Below, one piece after another: positions 20,958 through 32,790 of a stretch of DNA of 64,000 nucleotides. The position numbers were made by a program, and so were the translations under genes. Within the stretch, counting starts at the first letter, position 1. Each line of letters starts with the position of its first letter. This DNA comes from Erythrobacteraceae bacterium WH01K. GTDB lineage: Bacteria; Pseudomonadota; Alphaproteobacteria; Sphingomonadales; Sphingomonadaceae. Location of the stretch: assembly GCA_027941995.1 (NCBI GenBank), contig CP115966.1:1736001-1800000 (forward strand). The letters are read 5' to 3'. Under the pieces are notes generated by a model that worked only from the letters and a program-made list of their open reading frames with translations, made no database searches and was not told the DNA's origin.

Positions 20958-20958
<1 letters not shown>
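20524..20958 (+). CDS. AT-rich winged-helix-like protein with C-terminal membrane anchor, inserted between carA and carB
   Basis: 144 residues. Residues 1-75 look like a winged-helix fold ([42 protein letters not shown]...GGYEISREG); the last 25 residues are one hydrophobic span ([18 protein letters not shown]). Codon use is unlike the flanks: TTA, CTA, ATA, AGA, GTA and TCA codons are frequent, and the stretch is visibly AT-richer, suggesting recent transfer. The start overlaps the carA stop by one base (TGATG) and the stop overlaps the carB start by one base (TAATG), so it is built into the operon. Function unknown; a membrane-tethered DNA-binding protein is an inference. Confidence 0.8.
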
Positions 20959-24290
<3,332 letters not shown>

Positions 24291-24389
24291 AACAAACCTT
24301 CACCCCAGACCGATCCGAAACAGTCGCCCGCAAGGCGCGGCCATGGATCGGTTTGCCGCGTGCGGGGGCAGATAACAGGACAGGTTCCG

Positions 24390-24857
24390 ATGGATAAAGT
24401 GCCGATGCTGGCAGAGGGCTACGAACGCCTGACAGCCGATCTCAAGCTGCTTCGGGCAGAGCGCCCCAAGGTGGTCGATGCCATCGAGGAAGCGCGCGCT
24501 CATGGCGATTTGTCGGAGAACGCCGAGTACCACGCCGCCAAGGAGCGCCAGGGCCAGATCGAGGCTCAGGTCGCCGAACTGGAAGACAAGATCACCCGCG
24601 CCCAGATCATCGACCCGACCACGCTGTCGGGCAACAAGATCGTGTTCGGCGCCACCGTGACCCTGCTCGACGAGGACGACAAGCCGATCAGATACCAGAT
24701 CGTCGGCCAGACCGAGGCGGACGCGAACAAGGGCCGCATTTCCTATAGCTCGCCGATTGCGCGCGCCCTGATCGGGAAGGAAGTGGGCGAAGAGGTCGAA
24801 GTCACCGTGCCGAGCGGGGACAAGTTCTACCTCGTCGACAAGATCGACTTCATCTGA
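24390..24857 (+). CDS. greA: Transcription elongation factor GreA
   Basis: 155 residues. The N-terminal coiled coil carries the catalytic acidic tip in [20 protein letters not shown]; the C-terminal FKBP-like domain ends [14 protein letters not shown]. GreA stimulates RNA cleavage by stalled RNA polymerase. I chose ATG 24390 ([14 protein letters not shown]), as in the family. It follows carB by 99 bases and may have its own promoter there. Confidence 0.96.
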   Translation: MDKVPMLAEGYERLTADLKLLRAERPKVVDAIEEARAHGDLSENAEYHAAKERQGQIEAQVAELEDKITRAQIIDPTTLSGNKIVFGATVTLLDEDDKPIRYQIVGQTEADANKGRISYSSPIARALIGKEVGEEVEVTVPSGDKFYLVDKIDFI

Positions 24858-24924
24858 CGGGAGCGGAGGCGCGCCTCGTGCACGCCTCTCGCGCACCTCT
24901 AGCATGGGCCACGCAGGCTGACGC

Positions 24925-25413
24925 CTAGTCGATCCCCTTCGTCATCGCGTAATTGTGGATGGGAACGGACCTGTTTCCATGCTCGATCGTGAAGTCACGC
25001 CGTTCGTCCATCTGATAGCCCGCGCGCTCGAACGCCGGGCGGGCAAGCTCGCTTGCCTCGGTATAGAGCCGCGCCGCGCCCAAGGTGCGAGCCTTCGTCT
25101 CCGCCGCCGCCAATAGCTGCCCGGCGAGGCCAAGCCGCGAGTGGTCGGGATGGCTGTAGAGCATGTCCACGTGCCCGTCCTTTTCCAGCAGGACATACGC
25201 GACCGGCCTGTCATCGTTATCGACAGCCACGAAAATATGATCGCCCGCTGCCACGCGGCCGGCGATCCGTTCCGGCTGGATATGGCGGGCCGACCACGCA
25301 GCCACCTGTTCCTGGCTGTAGGCCGCAGGCCCGATTGTCGCGATCGCCGCCAGTGTCACCAGTGACAGCGCTTCGGCATCACCGTCGGCATAGGGGCGGA
25401 TCGCGTAGGCCAA
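24925..25413 (-). CDS. GNAT family N-acetyltransferase
   Basis: 162 residues. The GNAT fold shows IRPYADGDAEALSLVT at the start, the central strand VAYVLLEKDGHVDMLYSHPDHSRLG, then the acetyl-CoA loop region GLAGQLLAAAETKARTLG and the terminal EASELARPAFERAGYQ. Substrate not identifiable. It lies 6 bases after the DUF4170 gene and converges with greA; the two are probably cotranscribed. Confidence 0.87.
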   Translation of the reverse strand: MAYAIRPYADGDAEALSLVTLAAIATIGPAAYSQEQVAAWSARHIQPERIAGRVAAGDHIFVAVDNDDRPVAYVLLEKDGHVDMLYSHPDHSRLGLAGQLLAAAETKARTLGAARLYTEASELARPAFERAGYQMDERRDFTIEHGNRSVPIHNYAMTKGID

Positions 25414-25419
25414 GGGCGA

Positions 25420-25650
25420 TCAGGCTTCCGGGTCGAGGATCTTGTGAAGGTGCACGATGACGTATTTCATCGCGGCGTCGTCCACTGTGCGCTGCGCATT
25501 GCCGCGCCATGCTTCCACTGCGCCGTCATAGTCCGAATAGACGCCGGCCACGTGAATGCTTTCCGGATCTTCGAATTCGAGGTTGCGCGTGTCTTTCACC
25601 CGGCCGCCCATGACGAGATAGAGCGGTTGCTTCGTTTCTTTTTCTTCCAT
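25420..25650 (-). CDS. DUF4170 family protein
   Basis: 76 residues. The block LYLVMGGRVKDTRNLEFEDP ... VDDAAMKYVIVHLHKIL fits DUF4170, a small alphaproteobacterial family of unknown function. I chose ATG 25650; the longer open frame upstream is Pro/Ala-rich and unlike the family. It is followed closely by the GNAT gene. Confidence 0.83.
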   Translation of the reverse strand: MEEKETKQPLYLVMGGRVKDTRNLEFEDPESIHVAGVYSDYDGAVEAWRGNAQRTVDDAAMKYVIVHLHKILDPEA

Positions 25651-25776
25651 CGTATGAATTCCTTGGGGAGGAGGGGACCCTGCCGCAGCAGGAAGGCAAG
25701 GGGGCCATAACGCCGAGCGGCGCGGCAGGCAATTGCCCACCGCGCCGCCTGGCTTCATGTCCTGGCCTTCGCCCGG

Positions 25777-26256
25777 TCAGACGGCAACGCGTGCCTTCGC
25801 GTCGCGATAGGTCCGTCCTGCACGGCGCGCGGCCTTGCGCGACAGGCTCAGGACATTGTCCGACGTGTTGCCGGCAGTCTTGTATGCCGAACGGCGGGCC
25901 TTGCGCGCACCGAAGGCGAGGTCGTCGCCGAAATCTTCCAGTGCATCGCCGCCGGCACGGGCCACGTCACCAGCCTGGTCGAGAAGACCGCTTGCATAGG
26001 CGAGGCCCATTTCCGTGGCGTAGGTTGCGAGTGCGCCCGCCTTCTGTCCAGCACGGCGACCCGGACGAGTCATGGCACCGATGGCCAGACCGATCACGGC
26101 AACGCCTGCAACGGCTGCCACGGGATGGTCCTTCACGAACTGGGTAGTGCTGTCGGCCGCGCTCTTGGCGTAATCGCCGATGGAGCGCTCTTCATTGCGC
26201 TGCTCACCGGCTTCGATCTTGGCACGCAGTTCGTCGCGTTTTTCCTGGCTGCTCAT
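25777..26256 (-). CDS. Small membrane-associated protein, DUF883/ElaB-like character
   Basis: 159 residues. A charged amphipathic N-terminus (EKRDELRAKIEAGEQRNEER) is followed by one hydrophobic span (about residues 45-62, AAVAGVAVIGLAIGAM), then a long basic helical tail rich in A, R and K. The layout resembles inner-membrane DUF883/YqjD-type ribosome-associated proteins, but sequence identity is not evident to me. It is one of four envelope-related genes in this leftward block. Confidence 0.7.
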   Translation of the reverse strand: MSSQEKRDELRAKIEAGEQRNEERSIGDYAKSAADSTTQFVKDHPVAAVAGVAVIGLAIGAMTRPGRRAGQKAGALATYATEMGLAYASGLLDQAGDVARAGGDALEDFGDDLAFGARKARRSAYKTAGNTSDNVLSLSRKAARRAGRTYRDAKARVAV

Positions 26257-26341
26257 GGGGTAACTCCGAATTTGTTAAGTGTCTGGGAAACCAATGGACC
26301 AAAGGCCGGGATGTTCCGCGTTCACGCCGCGACACGGACGA

Positions 26342-26680
26342 TCAGTAAGGGTAGCGGTCGTCGTAGAGTTCGTCCTCGAACAGATCGTGCTGGTCATCGT
26401 CTTCGTGCTCGAAGCCGAGGAAGGAGAGGATCGGATTACGGGCGAACCAGATGCCCACCGCAGCCAGCAGGGTCGCCAGGACACCGCGATTGTTGTCCGC
26501 GATTTCAGTCGCTTCCTCGAACAGGTCGAGCGCGCCATGGGTCATGCGGTCGGTGACGCGGTCTTTCACACTGCGGGCAGACAGGTCTTCCTTCACATGG
26601 GCGATATCGGCCTTCACCAGGGAAAGCGCGGCGTTGCGCAAAGCGCGGTCGGCCCGCATGTCTCTTTCGCGGGGGTTCAT
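26342..26680 (-). CDS. Hypothetical protein with one hydrophobic segment and acidic tail
   Basis: 112 residues. The N-terminal part is charged and helical (MNPRERDMRADRALRNAALS); one short hydrophobic segment follows near residue 75-90 (LATLLAAVGIWFARNPIL); the C-terminus is strongly acidic (HEDDDQHDLFEDELYDD). The start overlaps the stop of the DUF1469 gene by 4 bases (ATGA), so it is coupled to it. No family recognised. Confidence 0.7.
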   Translation of the reverse strand: MNPRERDMRADRALRNAALSLVKADIAHVKEDLSARSVKDRVTDRMTHGALDLFEEATEIADNNRGVLATLLAAVGIWFARNPILSFLGFEHEDDDQHDLFEDELYDDRYPY

Positions 26681-27138
26681 GCTGCCATCCCCCCGGCATC
26701 GGCGCTATCGTCGGCATTATCGAAAGCGGCACTGATCTTGCGGAACCGGCGCAGGGCGAGCCATCCGAAGATCGCGGTGCACACCAGCAGGATCCCGCCC
26801 ATGATGGCCGTCGCGACAAATGCGCCAACGATCGGGGCGAGGGCGATGATGAGCCCCACGACGATCCCCATCAGCGCAAGATGCAGGAATGCCAGCATGA
26901 CCATCGCGAAAGCCGCACCGGCCTTCACCTCGTGCGCGGCAAAGGCAGCCCGGCTTTTCTGGAAGGCAAGCTCGGCCTGGATGTAGGCCTTGCCATCGTC
27001 GACCAGCGCGCCAATGTCGTCGGCAAGCGAGGCATCTTCCGGACCGCCGGGAATCTGAGGAGCGGGATCACCGTATGTGTCGGTGTCCCGCTCCATCTCA
27101 TCTGCTTGCCCTGCGGGCGACGTCGTTGTTTCGAGCAT
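26677..27138 (-). CDS. Phage holin superfamily III (DUF1469)-like membrane protein
   Basis: 153 residues. The soluble N-terminus is followed by ALVDDGKAYIQAELAFQKSR, a helix typical of DUF1469/Phage_holin_3_6, then two adjacent membrane spans (FAMVMLAFLHLALMGIVVGL and VATAIMGGILLVCTAIFGWL). Despite the name, members are usually chromosomal stress-related membrane proteins, and nothing phage-like surrounds it. A later start at the Met of MERDTD is possible. Confidence 0.78.
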   Translation of the reverse strand: MLETTTSPAGQADEMERDTDTYGDPAPQIPGGPEDASLADDIGALVDDGKAYIQAELAFQKSRAAFAAHEVKAGAAFAMVMLAFLHLALMGIVVGLIIALAPIVGAFVATAIMGGILLVCTAIFGWLALRRFRKISAAFDNADDSADAGGMAA

Positions 27139-27178
27139 ATCGCCGTATCAGGCCTTTTTAGCTAGCTTGGGAATGAAA

Positions 27179-27202
27179 ACACCCGGCGCAGCGGCCGGGT
27201 GT
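27179..27202 (-). terminator. Intrinsic terminator of the gene at 27214-27777
   Basis: Perfect 9-bp stem (ACACCCGGC / GCCGGGTGT) with a 6-base loop. On the - strand the stem is followed by TTTTC; the + strand has no T tract, so it acts leftward. Confidence 0.75.
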
Positions 27203-27213
27203 CCAATCGATCA

Positions 27214-27777
27214 TCAGCGGCGAAGAAGCCGTGCGATCATGTAACCGCCAACGGCTGCCATGCCAATCGCAAGGCCGGGGCTCTGACGTACGAATTCACG
27301 AGCATCGTCGCCCAGTTCGTCGACGCTCTTCGCTTCCAGCTTCGCAGCGTTTTCCTGCAGGGTGCGCGAAGCGTTGCGAGCATAGTCGCCGTATTTCGGG
27401 CCGAAATTCTCGTCGATCACGGCGGCGTTGTCGGCGACCATCTTGCTGAGCGCGGAAATGGCATCGCTTGCCTTTGCCTTGCCTTCGACAGCGAGTTCGC
27501 CCACTTTGGCTTTCGCCTGTTCTGAATACTCGCCGCTCTTGTTACCGGCCTGATTGCGATAGGCGGCGGCGCGGTCGGATGCTTCGGTCTTCAGGGCAGC
27601 CGCTCCGGCACGTGCCTCGTCCAGCGCGGCGTTGAAGCGCGTCTTGGCTTCGCTGCGTCCGGTGGTCGGCTCGGCAGCGGCAGAACCGGCTGCGGCACCG
27701 ACGGCGTCGCCTGCGACCGCGGTTTTGGGCGCCTTGGCAGTTTTCTTCGTCTTCGGTTTGGCGGTGTCGGTGGCCAT
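27214..27777 (-). CDS. Ala/Lys-rich phasin-like or DUF883-like protein with C-terminal membrane segment
   Basis: 187 residues. The N-terminal 50 are Lys/Ala/Pro-rich (KPKTKKTAKAPKTAVAGD); the middle is a long amphipathic helix with repeated A, E, K; the end has EFVRQSPGLAIGMAAVGGYMIARLLRR, the compact C-terminal span and basic cap seen in DUF883/YqjD proteins. I chose ATG 27777 (MATDTAKPKTK). It has its own terminator and is divergent from eno; the shared 161 bases hold both promoters. Confidence 0.75.
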   Translation of the reverse strand: MATDTAKPKTKKTAKAPKTAVAGDAVGAAAGSAAAEPTTGRSEAKTRFNAALDEARAGAAALKTEASDRAAAYRNQAGNKSGEYSEQAKAKVGELAVEGKAKASDAISALSKMVADNAAVIDENFGPKYGDYARNASRTLQENAAKLEAKSVDELGDDAREFVRQSPGLAIGMAAVGGYMIARLLRR

Positions 27778-27878
27778 GATATTATCCCTCGTAAATTGCT
27801 GTTTCACCTCGCGGCAACGCAGACGCTGCCCGTTTCACAAGTTCAACGTCGCTTGCACCTGTTAGTTCCGCGTCATAG

Positions 27879-29225
<1,347 letters not shown>

Positions 29226-29266
29226 GGCGAATTCCGCTCTCACAGTTCGAAAAGCAGGCAACCAAG

Positions 29267-29299
29267 TGGCGGTGCTCCCTACGATCGGGGGCACCGCCA
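29267..29299 (+). terminator. Strong hairpin after eno, probable terminator
   Basis: Nine-base perfect stem TGGCGGTGC / GCACCGCCA extended by CCC/GGG after one mismatch. It starts 41 bases after the eno stop. There is no T run, so it may act as an mRNA 3' stabiliser as much as a terminator. Confidence 0.55.
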
Positions 29300-29326
29300 T
29301 CTCATGCCCGGCCCGATACGCCGAAA

Positions 29327-29494
29327 CTAGTCGGCAAGGCTCCGCTTCACCGTCGACAATGCGCCGTCGAGACGCGCAGCGGCGAGATGCAGCCCCATGG
29401 CATCGAGCGTTTCGAGATCGTCCTGCCACTGTCTTGCCAATTGGCGCAAAGCGGCTTCGCGGCAGCCATGCTGCGCGGTTGCGGTGTGTTTCAT
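29327..29494 (-). CDS. Small hypothetical protein
   Basis: 55 residues beginning MKHTATAQHGCREAALRQLA, predicted all-helical, with the tail AARLDGALSTVKRSLAD. No family recognised. It is supported by an ATG with a reasonable purine-rich region upstream (GGACAG) and by a composition like neighbouring coding DNA, but it could be chance. It lies in the 378-base stretch between eno and ribH; apart from this frame and the eno hairpin I see nothing there. Confidence 0.45.
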   Translation of the reverse strand: MKHTATAQHGCREAALRQLARQWQDDLETLDAMGLHLAAARLDGALSTVKRSLAD

Positions 29495-29603
29495 AATGCT
29501 GTCCTTGCGATCGAACGCGAGGGCTATGCGCCAGTGACGGCAGGGCGGCCAGCGCAATCCAATCCGGATCGGACCCAATCGCCGGGCTTCCCGGCAGGTG
29601 CGG

Positions 29604-30026
29604 TCAGAGGCCGAAATTCCTGCGCAAATCCAGCAGCGCGATAGCTGCCTTTGCAGCTTCGCCGCCCTTGTCCTTCTGCGACGGGTCGGCACGAACCTGC
29701 GCCTGCTCCTCGTTCTCCACCGTGATGATTCCGTTGCCGATGGCGATACCGTCCATCGTCAGGGCCATGATGGCCCGCGCGCTTTCCCCGGCGACGATCT
29801 CGAAATGATAGGTTTCGCCGCGAATGACGACGCCGATGGCGACGAAGGCATCGTATCCGCCGCTTTCCACCGCCAGGGCAATGGCTCCGGGAATTTCCAG
29901 CGCACCGGGCACGGTCAGAACCTCTACATCATGGCCCGCGCTTTCAAGCGCTGCGCGCGCACCGGCAATCAGCTGGTCGTTCAGGTGCTCGTAGAAACGC
30001 GCTTCGACGATAAGGAAACGGGCCAT
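29604..30026 (-). CDS. ribH: 6,7-dimethyl-8-ribityllumazine synthase
   Basis: 140 residues. Motifs are [18 protein letters not shown] and [16 protein letters not shown] with the catalytic His, then [11 protein letters not shown]. It condenses the ribityl-pyrimidine with 3,4-dihydroxy-2-butanone 4-phosphate, the product of the gene 4 bases upstream. The sequence is complete and typical. Confidence 0.96.
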   Translation of the reverse strand: MARFLIVEARFYEHLNDQLIAGARAALESAGHDVEVLTVPGALEIPGAIALAVESGGYDAFVAIGVVIRGETYHFEIVAGESARAIMALTMDGIAIGNGIITVENEEQAQVRADPSQKDKGGEAAKAAIALLDLRRNFGL

Positions 30027-30030
30027 GGGC

Positions 30031-31269
30031 TTACTCCGGGATGGGTCGGTGATCGACGATGTTCAGGCCGTAACCTTCGATGGCGACGACGTTGGGCTGC
30101 GAATTGCTGAGCAGGATCATGTCCTCGACGCCGAGATCCGCCAGGATTTGCGACCCGATACCGACATTGCGCTCGGCCTCGTTCTCGCCATAGCCGGAGG
30201 CGGGCCTGCCGGTGATGATCACGATGACGCCCGATCCGTGCTCGCCCACCGCCGCCATGGCCCGCTGGAGCGTGCGCTTGCGCTCGCCAGGCTTGCCAAG
30301 AACATCGTCGAAGATCGAGATCGGGTGGACGCGGGCGAGGGTGGGCTTGCCTTCCTCGACGCGGCCTTTCTGCAGGACGTAGCTCTCGCTGCCATCGACC
30401 GTGTTGCGATAGGTCATCATGCGCCAGTCGCCACCGTAATCCGAAGTGAAGGCCTCGTCCGACTTGCGCTCGACCAGATGGTCGTGACGCATGCGGTATT
30501 CGATTAGGTCGCGAATGGTGCCGATCTTCATATCATGCTTGCGCGCGAAACCGACCAGATCGTCGAGCCGGGCCATCGTCCCGTCCTCGTTCATGATCTC
30601 GCAGATCACGCCGGAGGGATTGAGCCCCGCGAGACGCGAGATGTCCACCGCGGCCTCAGTATGGCCGGCCCGGACCAGAACGCCCCCGTCGCGGGCGGCC
30701 AGCGGGAAGACGTGACCCGGACTGACGATATCGTCCGGTCCCTTGCCCTCGTCGATGGCCACAAGCACGGTGCGCGAGCGGTCGGCCGCGCTAATGCCCG
30801 TGGTGACGCCGTGCTTCGCCTCGATCGAGGTGGTGAAGGCCGTCTGCATGCTCTCGCGGTTCTCGCGGGTCATGGGTTCGAGGCCCAGTGCCTCCACGCG
30901 GCGGCGGTCTAGCGACAGGCAGATGAGGCCGCGGCCATGGGTCGCCATGAAATTGATGGCATCGGGGGTCGCCATCTGTGCCGGGATGATGAGGTCACCT
31001 TCGTTCTCGCGGTCCTCGTCATCGACAAGGATGAACATGCGGCCATTGCGCGCCTCGTCGATGATCTCTTCCGCGCCAACGATGACCGGTGTCTCGTCGT
31101 TCTCTTCCAGGAAGGCCTGCAGCTTGCCGAGCGTATCGGTGGTGGGGTTCCAGCTGGCTTCCGTGCAATCCCGCAGGGTATTGGCATGCAACCCTGCCGC
31201 CCGCGCGAGGCCGGCACGGGTCATGAGGCCTTGGGAAACGAGGGTGCGGACTTTTTCGACGGTGTTCAT
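30031..31269 (-). CDS. ribB: 3,4-dihydroxy-2-butanone-4-phosphate synthase with N-terminal HTH and degenerate GTP-cyclohydrolase-II-like C-terminal domain
   Basis: 412 residues in three parts. Residues 1-60 look like an XRE-type helix-turn-helix ([19 protein letters not shown]). Residues about 65-275 are the DHBP synthase, with [20 protein letters not shown] and [10 protein letters not shown]. The rest resembles GTP cyclohydrolase II but lacks the zinc-binding cysteine cluster (CxDCG type), so it is probably not an active RibA. The start ATG 31269 is chosen, though GTG 31284 is in frame. It is directly followed by ribH. The HTH part and the inverted repeat 12 bases upstream suggest self-regulation. 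Confidence 0.93.
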   Translation of the reverse strand: MNTVEKVRTLVSQGLMTRAGLARAAGLHANTLRDCTEASWNPTTDTLGKLQAFLEENDETPVIVGAEEIIDEARNGRMFILVDDEDRENEGDLIIPAQMATPDAINFMATHGRGLICLSLDRRRVEALGLEPMTRENRESMQTAFTTSIEAKHGVTTGISAADRSRTVLVAIDEGKGPDDIVSPGHVFPLAARDGGVLVRAGHTEAAVDISRLAGLNPSGVICEIMNEDGTMARLDDLVGFARKHDMKIGTIRDLIEYRMRHDHLVERKSDEAFTSDYGGDWRMMTYRNTVDGSESYVLQKGRVEEGKPTLARVHPISIFDDVLGKPGERKRTLQRAMAAVGEHGSGVIVIITGRPASGYGENEAERNVGIGSQILADLGVEDMILLSNSQPNVVAIEGYGLNIVDHRPIPE

Positions 31270-31280
31270 GGCCGCCCGTC

Positions 31281-31316
31281 TCACATTTCAATGTGATGCT
31301 GTCAAGCGCGTCACAT
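31281..31316 (-). promoter_or_regulatory. ribB promoter with inverted-repeat operator
   Basis: On the - strand a consensus -35 TTGACA (31305-31300) is followed by the inverted repeat TCACATTGAAATGTGA (31296-31281), which occupies the -10 region and ends 11 bases before the ribB ATG. A third half-site, ATGTGA, lies upstream at 31316-31311. The -10 itself is poor (TGAGAC). The layout fits repression by a dimeric HTH protein, possibly the HTH domain of the RibB fusion itself. No FMN riboswitch is visible. Confidence 0.6.
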
Positions 31317-31384
31317 CGATGCGGCGCACGAACTCACCAGACATGGCACGGGCCACTCGAAACCGCAATGTGAGAGGAGGAGGG

Positions 31385-31460
<76 letters not shown>

Positions 31461-31668
31461 ACACTCGGGGCTGCGATGGATCATCCGATGTCCATCTCGA
31501 CTCGAGAGGCGCCGCATTTAGCGCGTGCGCGGCGCGATACAAGAGGCAATTTCCATTTCTTGCAAATGGGCGGCTGAACGACGGTTGCAATTCGGCCTTT
31601 CCCCGCAGGCGCGGCATTCATTTTGTCGCCCATCGACGACCCAGGCCTACTGCCTTCGCCAAGGGCGC

Positions 31669-32790
31669 TCAGTCCGAAATCAGCCCGCCGCTGCTGCGTT
31701 TGCGGTTCCACCTGTTGACCATCATCAGGCTGCCGATGCAGATCATGTTGGTCATCATCGACGAACCGCCATGGCTCATGAACGGCAGCGGGATGCCGAC
31801 GACCGGCGCCAGCCCCATGACCATCATCAGGTTGATGGCGACGTAGAAGAAGATGGTGGCGGTCATCCCCGATGCCAGCAGGCGGTCGAACCGGTGTTCA
31901 GCAGCGCGCGCGACTTTCATCCCCCAGCCCAGGATCAGGCCGAAGGCGCCGATTACGAAGATGCCGCCCAGCAGCCCCCATTCCTCTGCCATTGTGGCGA
32001 AAACGAAGTCGGTATGCGGTTCGGGCAGATAGTTCAGATGGCTTTGCGAGCCTTCGTTGAACCCCTTGCCGAACCACCCACCGGACCCGATTGCGATTTT
32101 CGACTGGGTGATGTGGTATCCGGTGCCCAGCGGATCGCTTTCCGGGTCGAGGAAGGTGTTCACGCGCTTCTGCTGGTACGGCTGCAGTGCGAAGAAATAT
32201 GCGAGCGGGATCGCGGCCGCGCCTGCCAGCCCGGCACCGACAAACCATTTGAGCGGCAGGCCGGCGAGGAAGAGAACGACGCCCGCCCCGAACACAATCG
32301 CGAGCGAGGTCCCGAGATCGGGCTGCATCAGGACCAGCGCGACAGGCATTCCGATCAGACCTGCTGCCGGCATGAGCGCGCGCCAGGTATTGATCATGCC
32401 GGTGGGCAGGGACGCATAGAAATGGGCCAGCACCAAGACGATCGCCGGCTTCATGATCTCCGACGGCTGCAGGCGCATGAAGCCGAGGTCCAGCCAGCGC
32501 TGTGCGCCGCCCCCCAGCGCGCCCATGACCTCCACCCCGACCAGCAGGACAAGGGTGATCGCATAGATCGGATAGGCGGCAAACCGCGCAAGGTCGCGCG
32601 TGAACAGGGTCAGGATGCCGGCCATCACCAGGAATACGGCGAACCGGATACCATGCGACATGGCATAGGGCTGGAGATTGCCGCCCGCTGCCGAGAACAG
32701 GACCAGCCCGCCGAAGCCAGTCAGCAACAGGAGCGGGAAGAGCATCCCCCATGGCTGGCGGGCCACCGGGGTTGGGACGATACCGCTCAC
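31669..32790 (-). CDS. rodA: Rod-shape-determining SEDS peptidoglycan glycosyltransferase RodA
   Basis: 373 residues, about ten membrane spans. SEDS signatures include GGGAQRWLDLGFMRLQPSEIMKPA, ALVLMQPDLGTSL with the functional Asp, and near the end GIPLPFMSHGGSSMM. RodA polymerises glycan strands during elongation together with PBP2. The start overlaps the mrdA stop by 4 bases. Last gene of the mreBCD-mrdA-rodA operon. Confidence 0.97.
   Translation of the reverse strand: MSGIVPTPVARQPWGMLFPLLLLTGFGGLVLFSAAGGNLQPYAMSHGIRFAVFLVMAGILTLFTRDLARFAAYPIYAITLVLLVGVEVMGALGGGAQRWLDLGFMRLQPSEIMKPAIVLVLAHFYASLPTGMINTWRALMPAAGLIGMPVALVLMQPDLGTSLAIVFGAGVVLFLAGLPLKWFVGAGLAGAAAIPLAYFFALQPYQQKRVNTFLDPESDPLGTGYHITQSKIAIGSGGWFGKGFNEGSQSHLNYLPEPHTDFVFATMAEEWGLLGGIFVIGAFGLILGWGMKVARAAEHRFDRLLASGMTATIFFYVAINLMMVMGLAPVVGIPLPFMSHGGSSMMTNMICIGSLMMVNRWNRKRSSGGLISD

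Noticed and set aside
26677-27138. Holin-like gene as a sign of a prophage
   Set aside because: DUF1469 proteins are usually chromosomal, and no phage structural, integrase or attachment features lie nearby.
31270-31384. FMN riboswitch before ribB
   Set aside because: Too short and lacks the conserved RFN elements; only the inverted repeats are present.
31481-31711. Leftward 76-residue frame between tRNA-Lys and rodA
   Set aside because: Low-complexity composition and overlap with the rodA end; no support.
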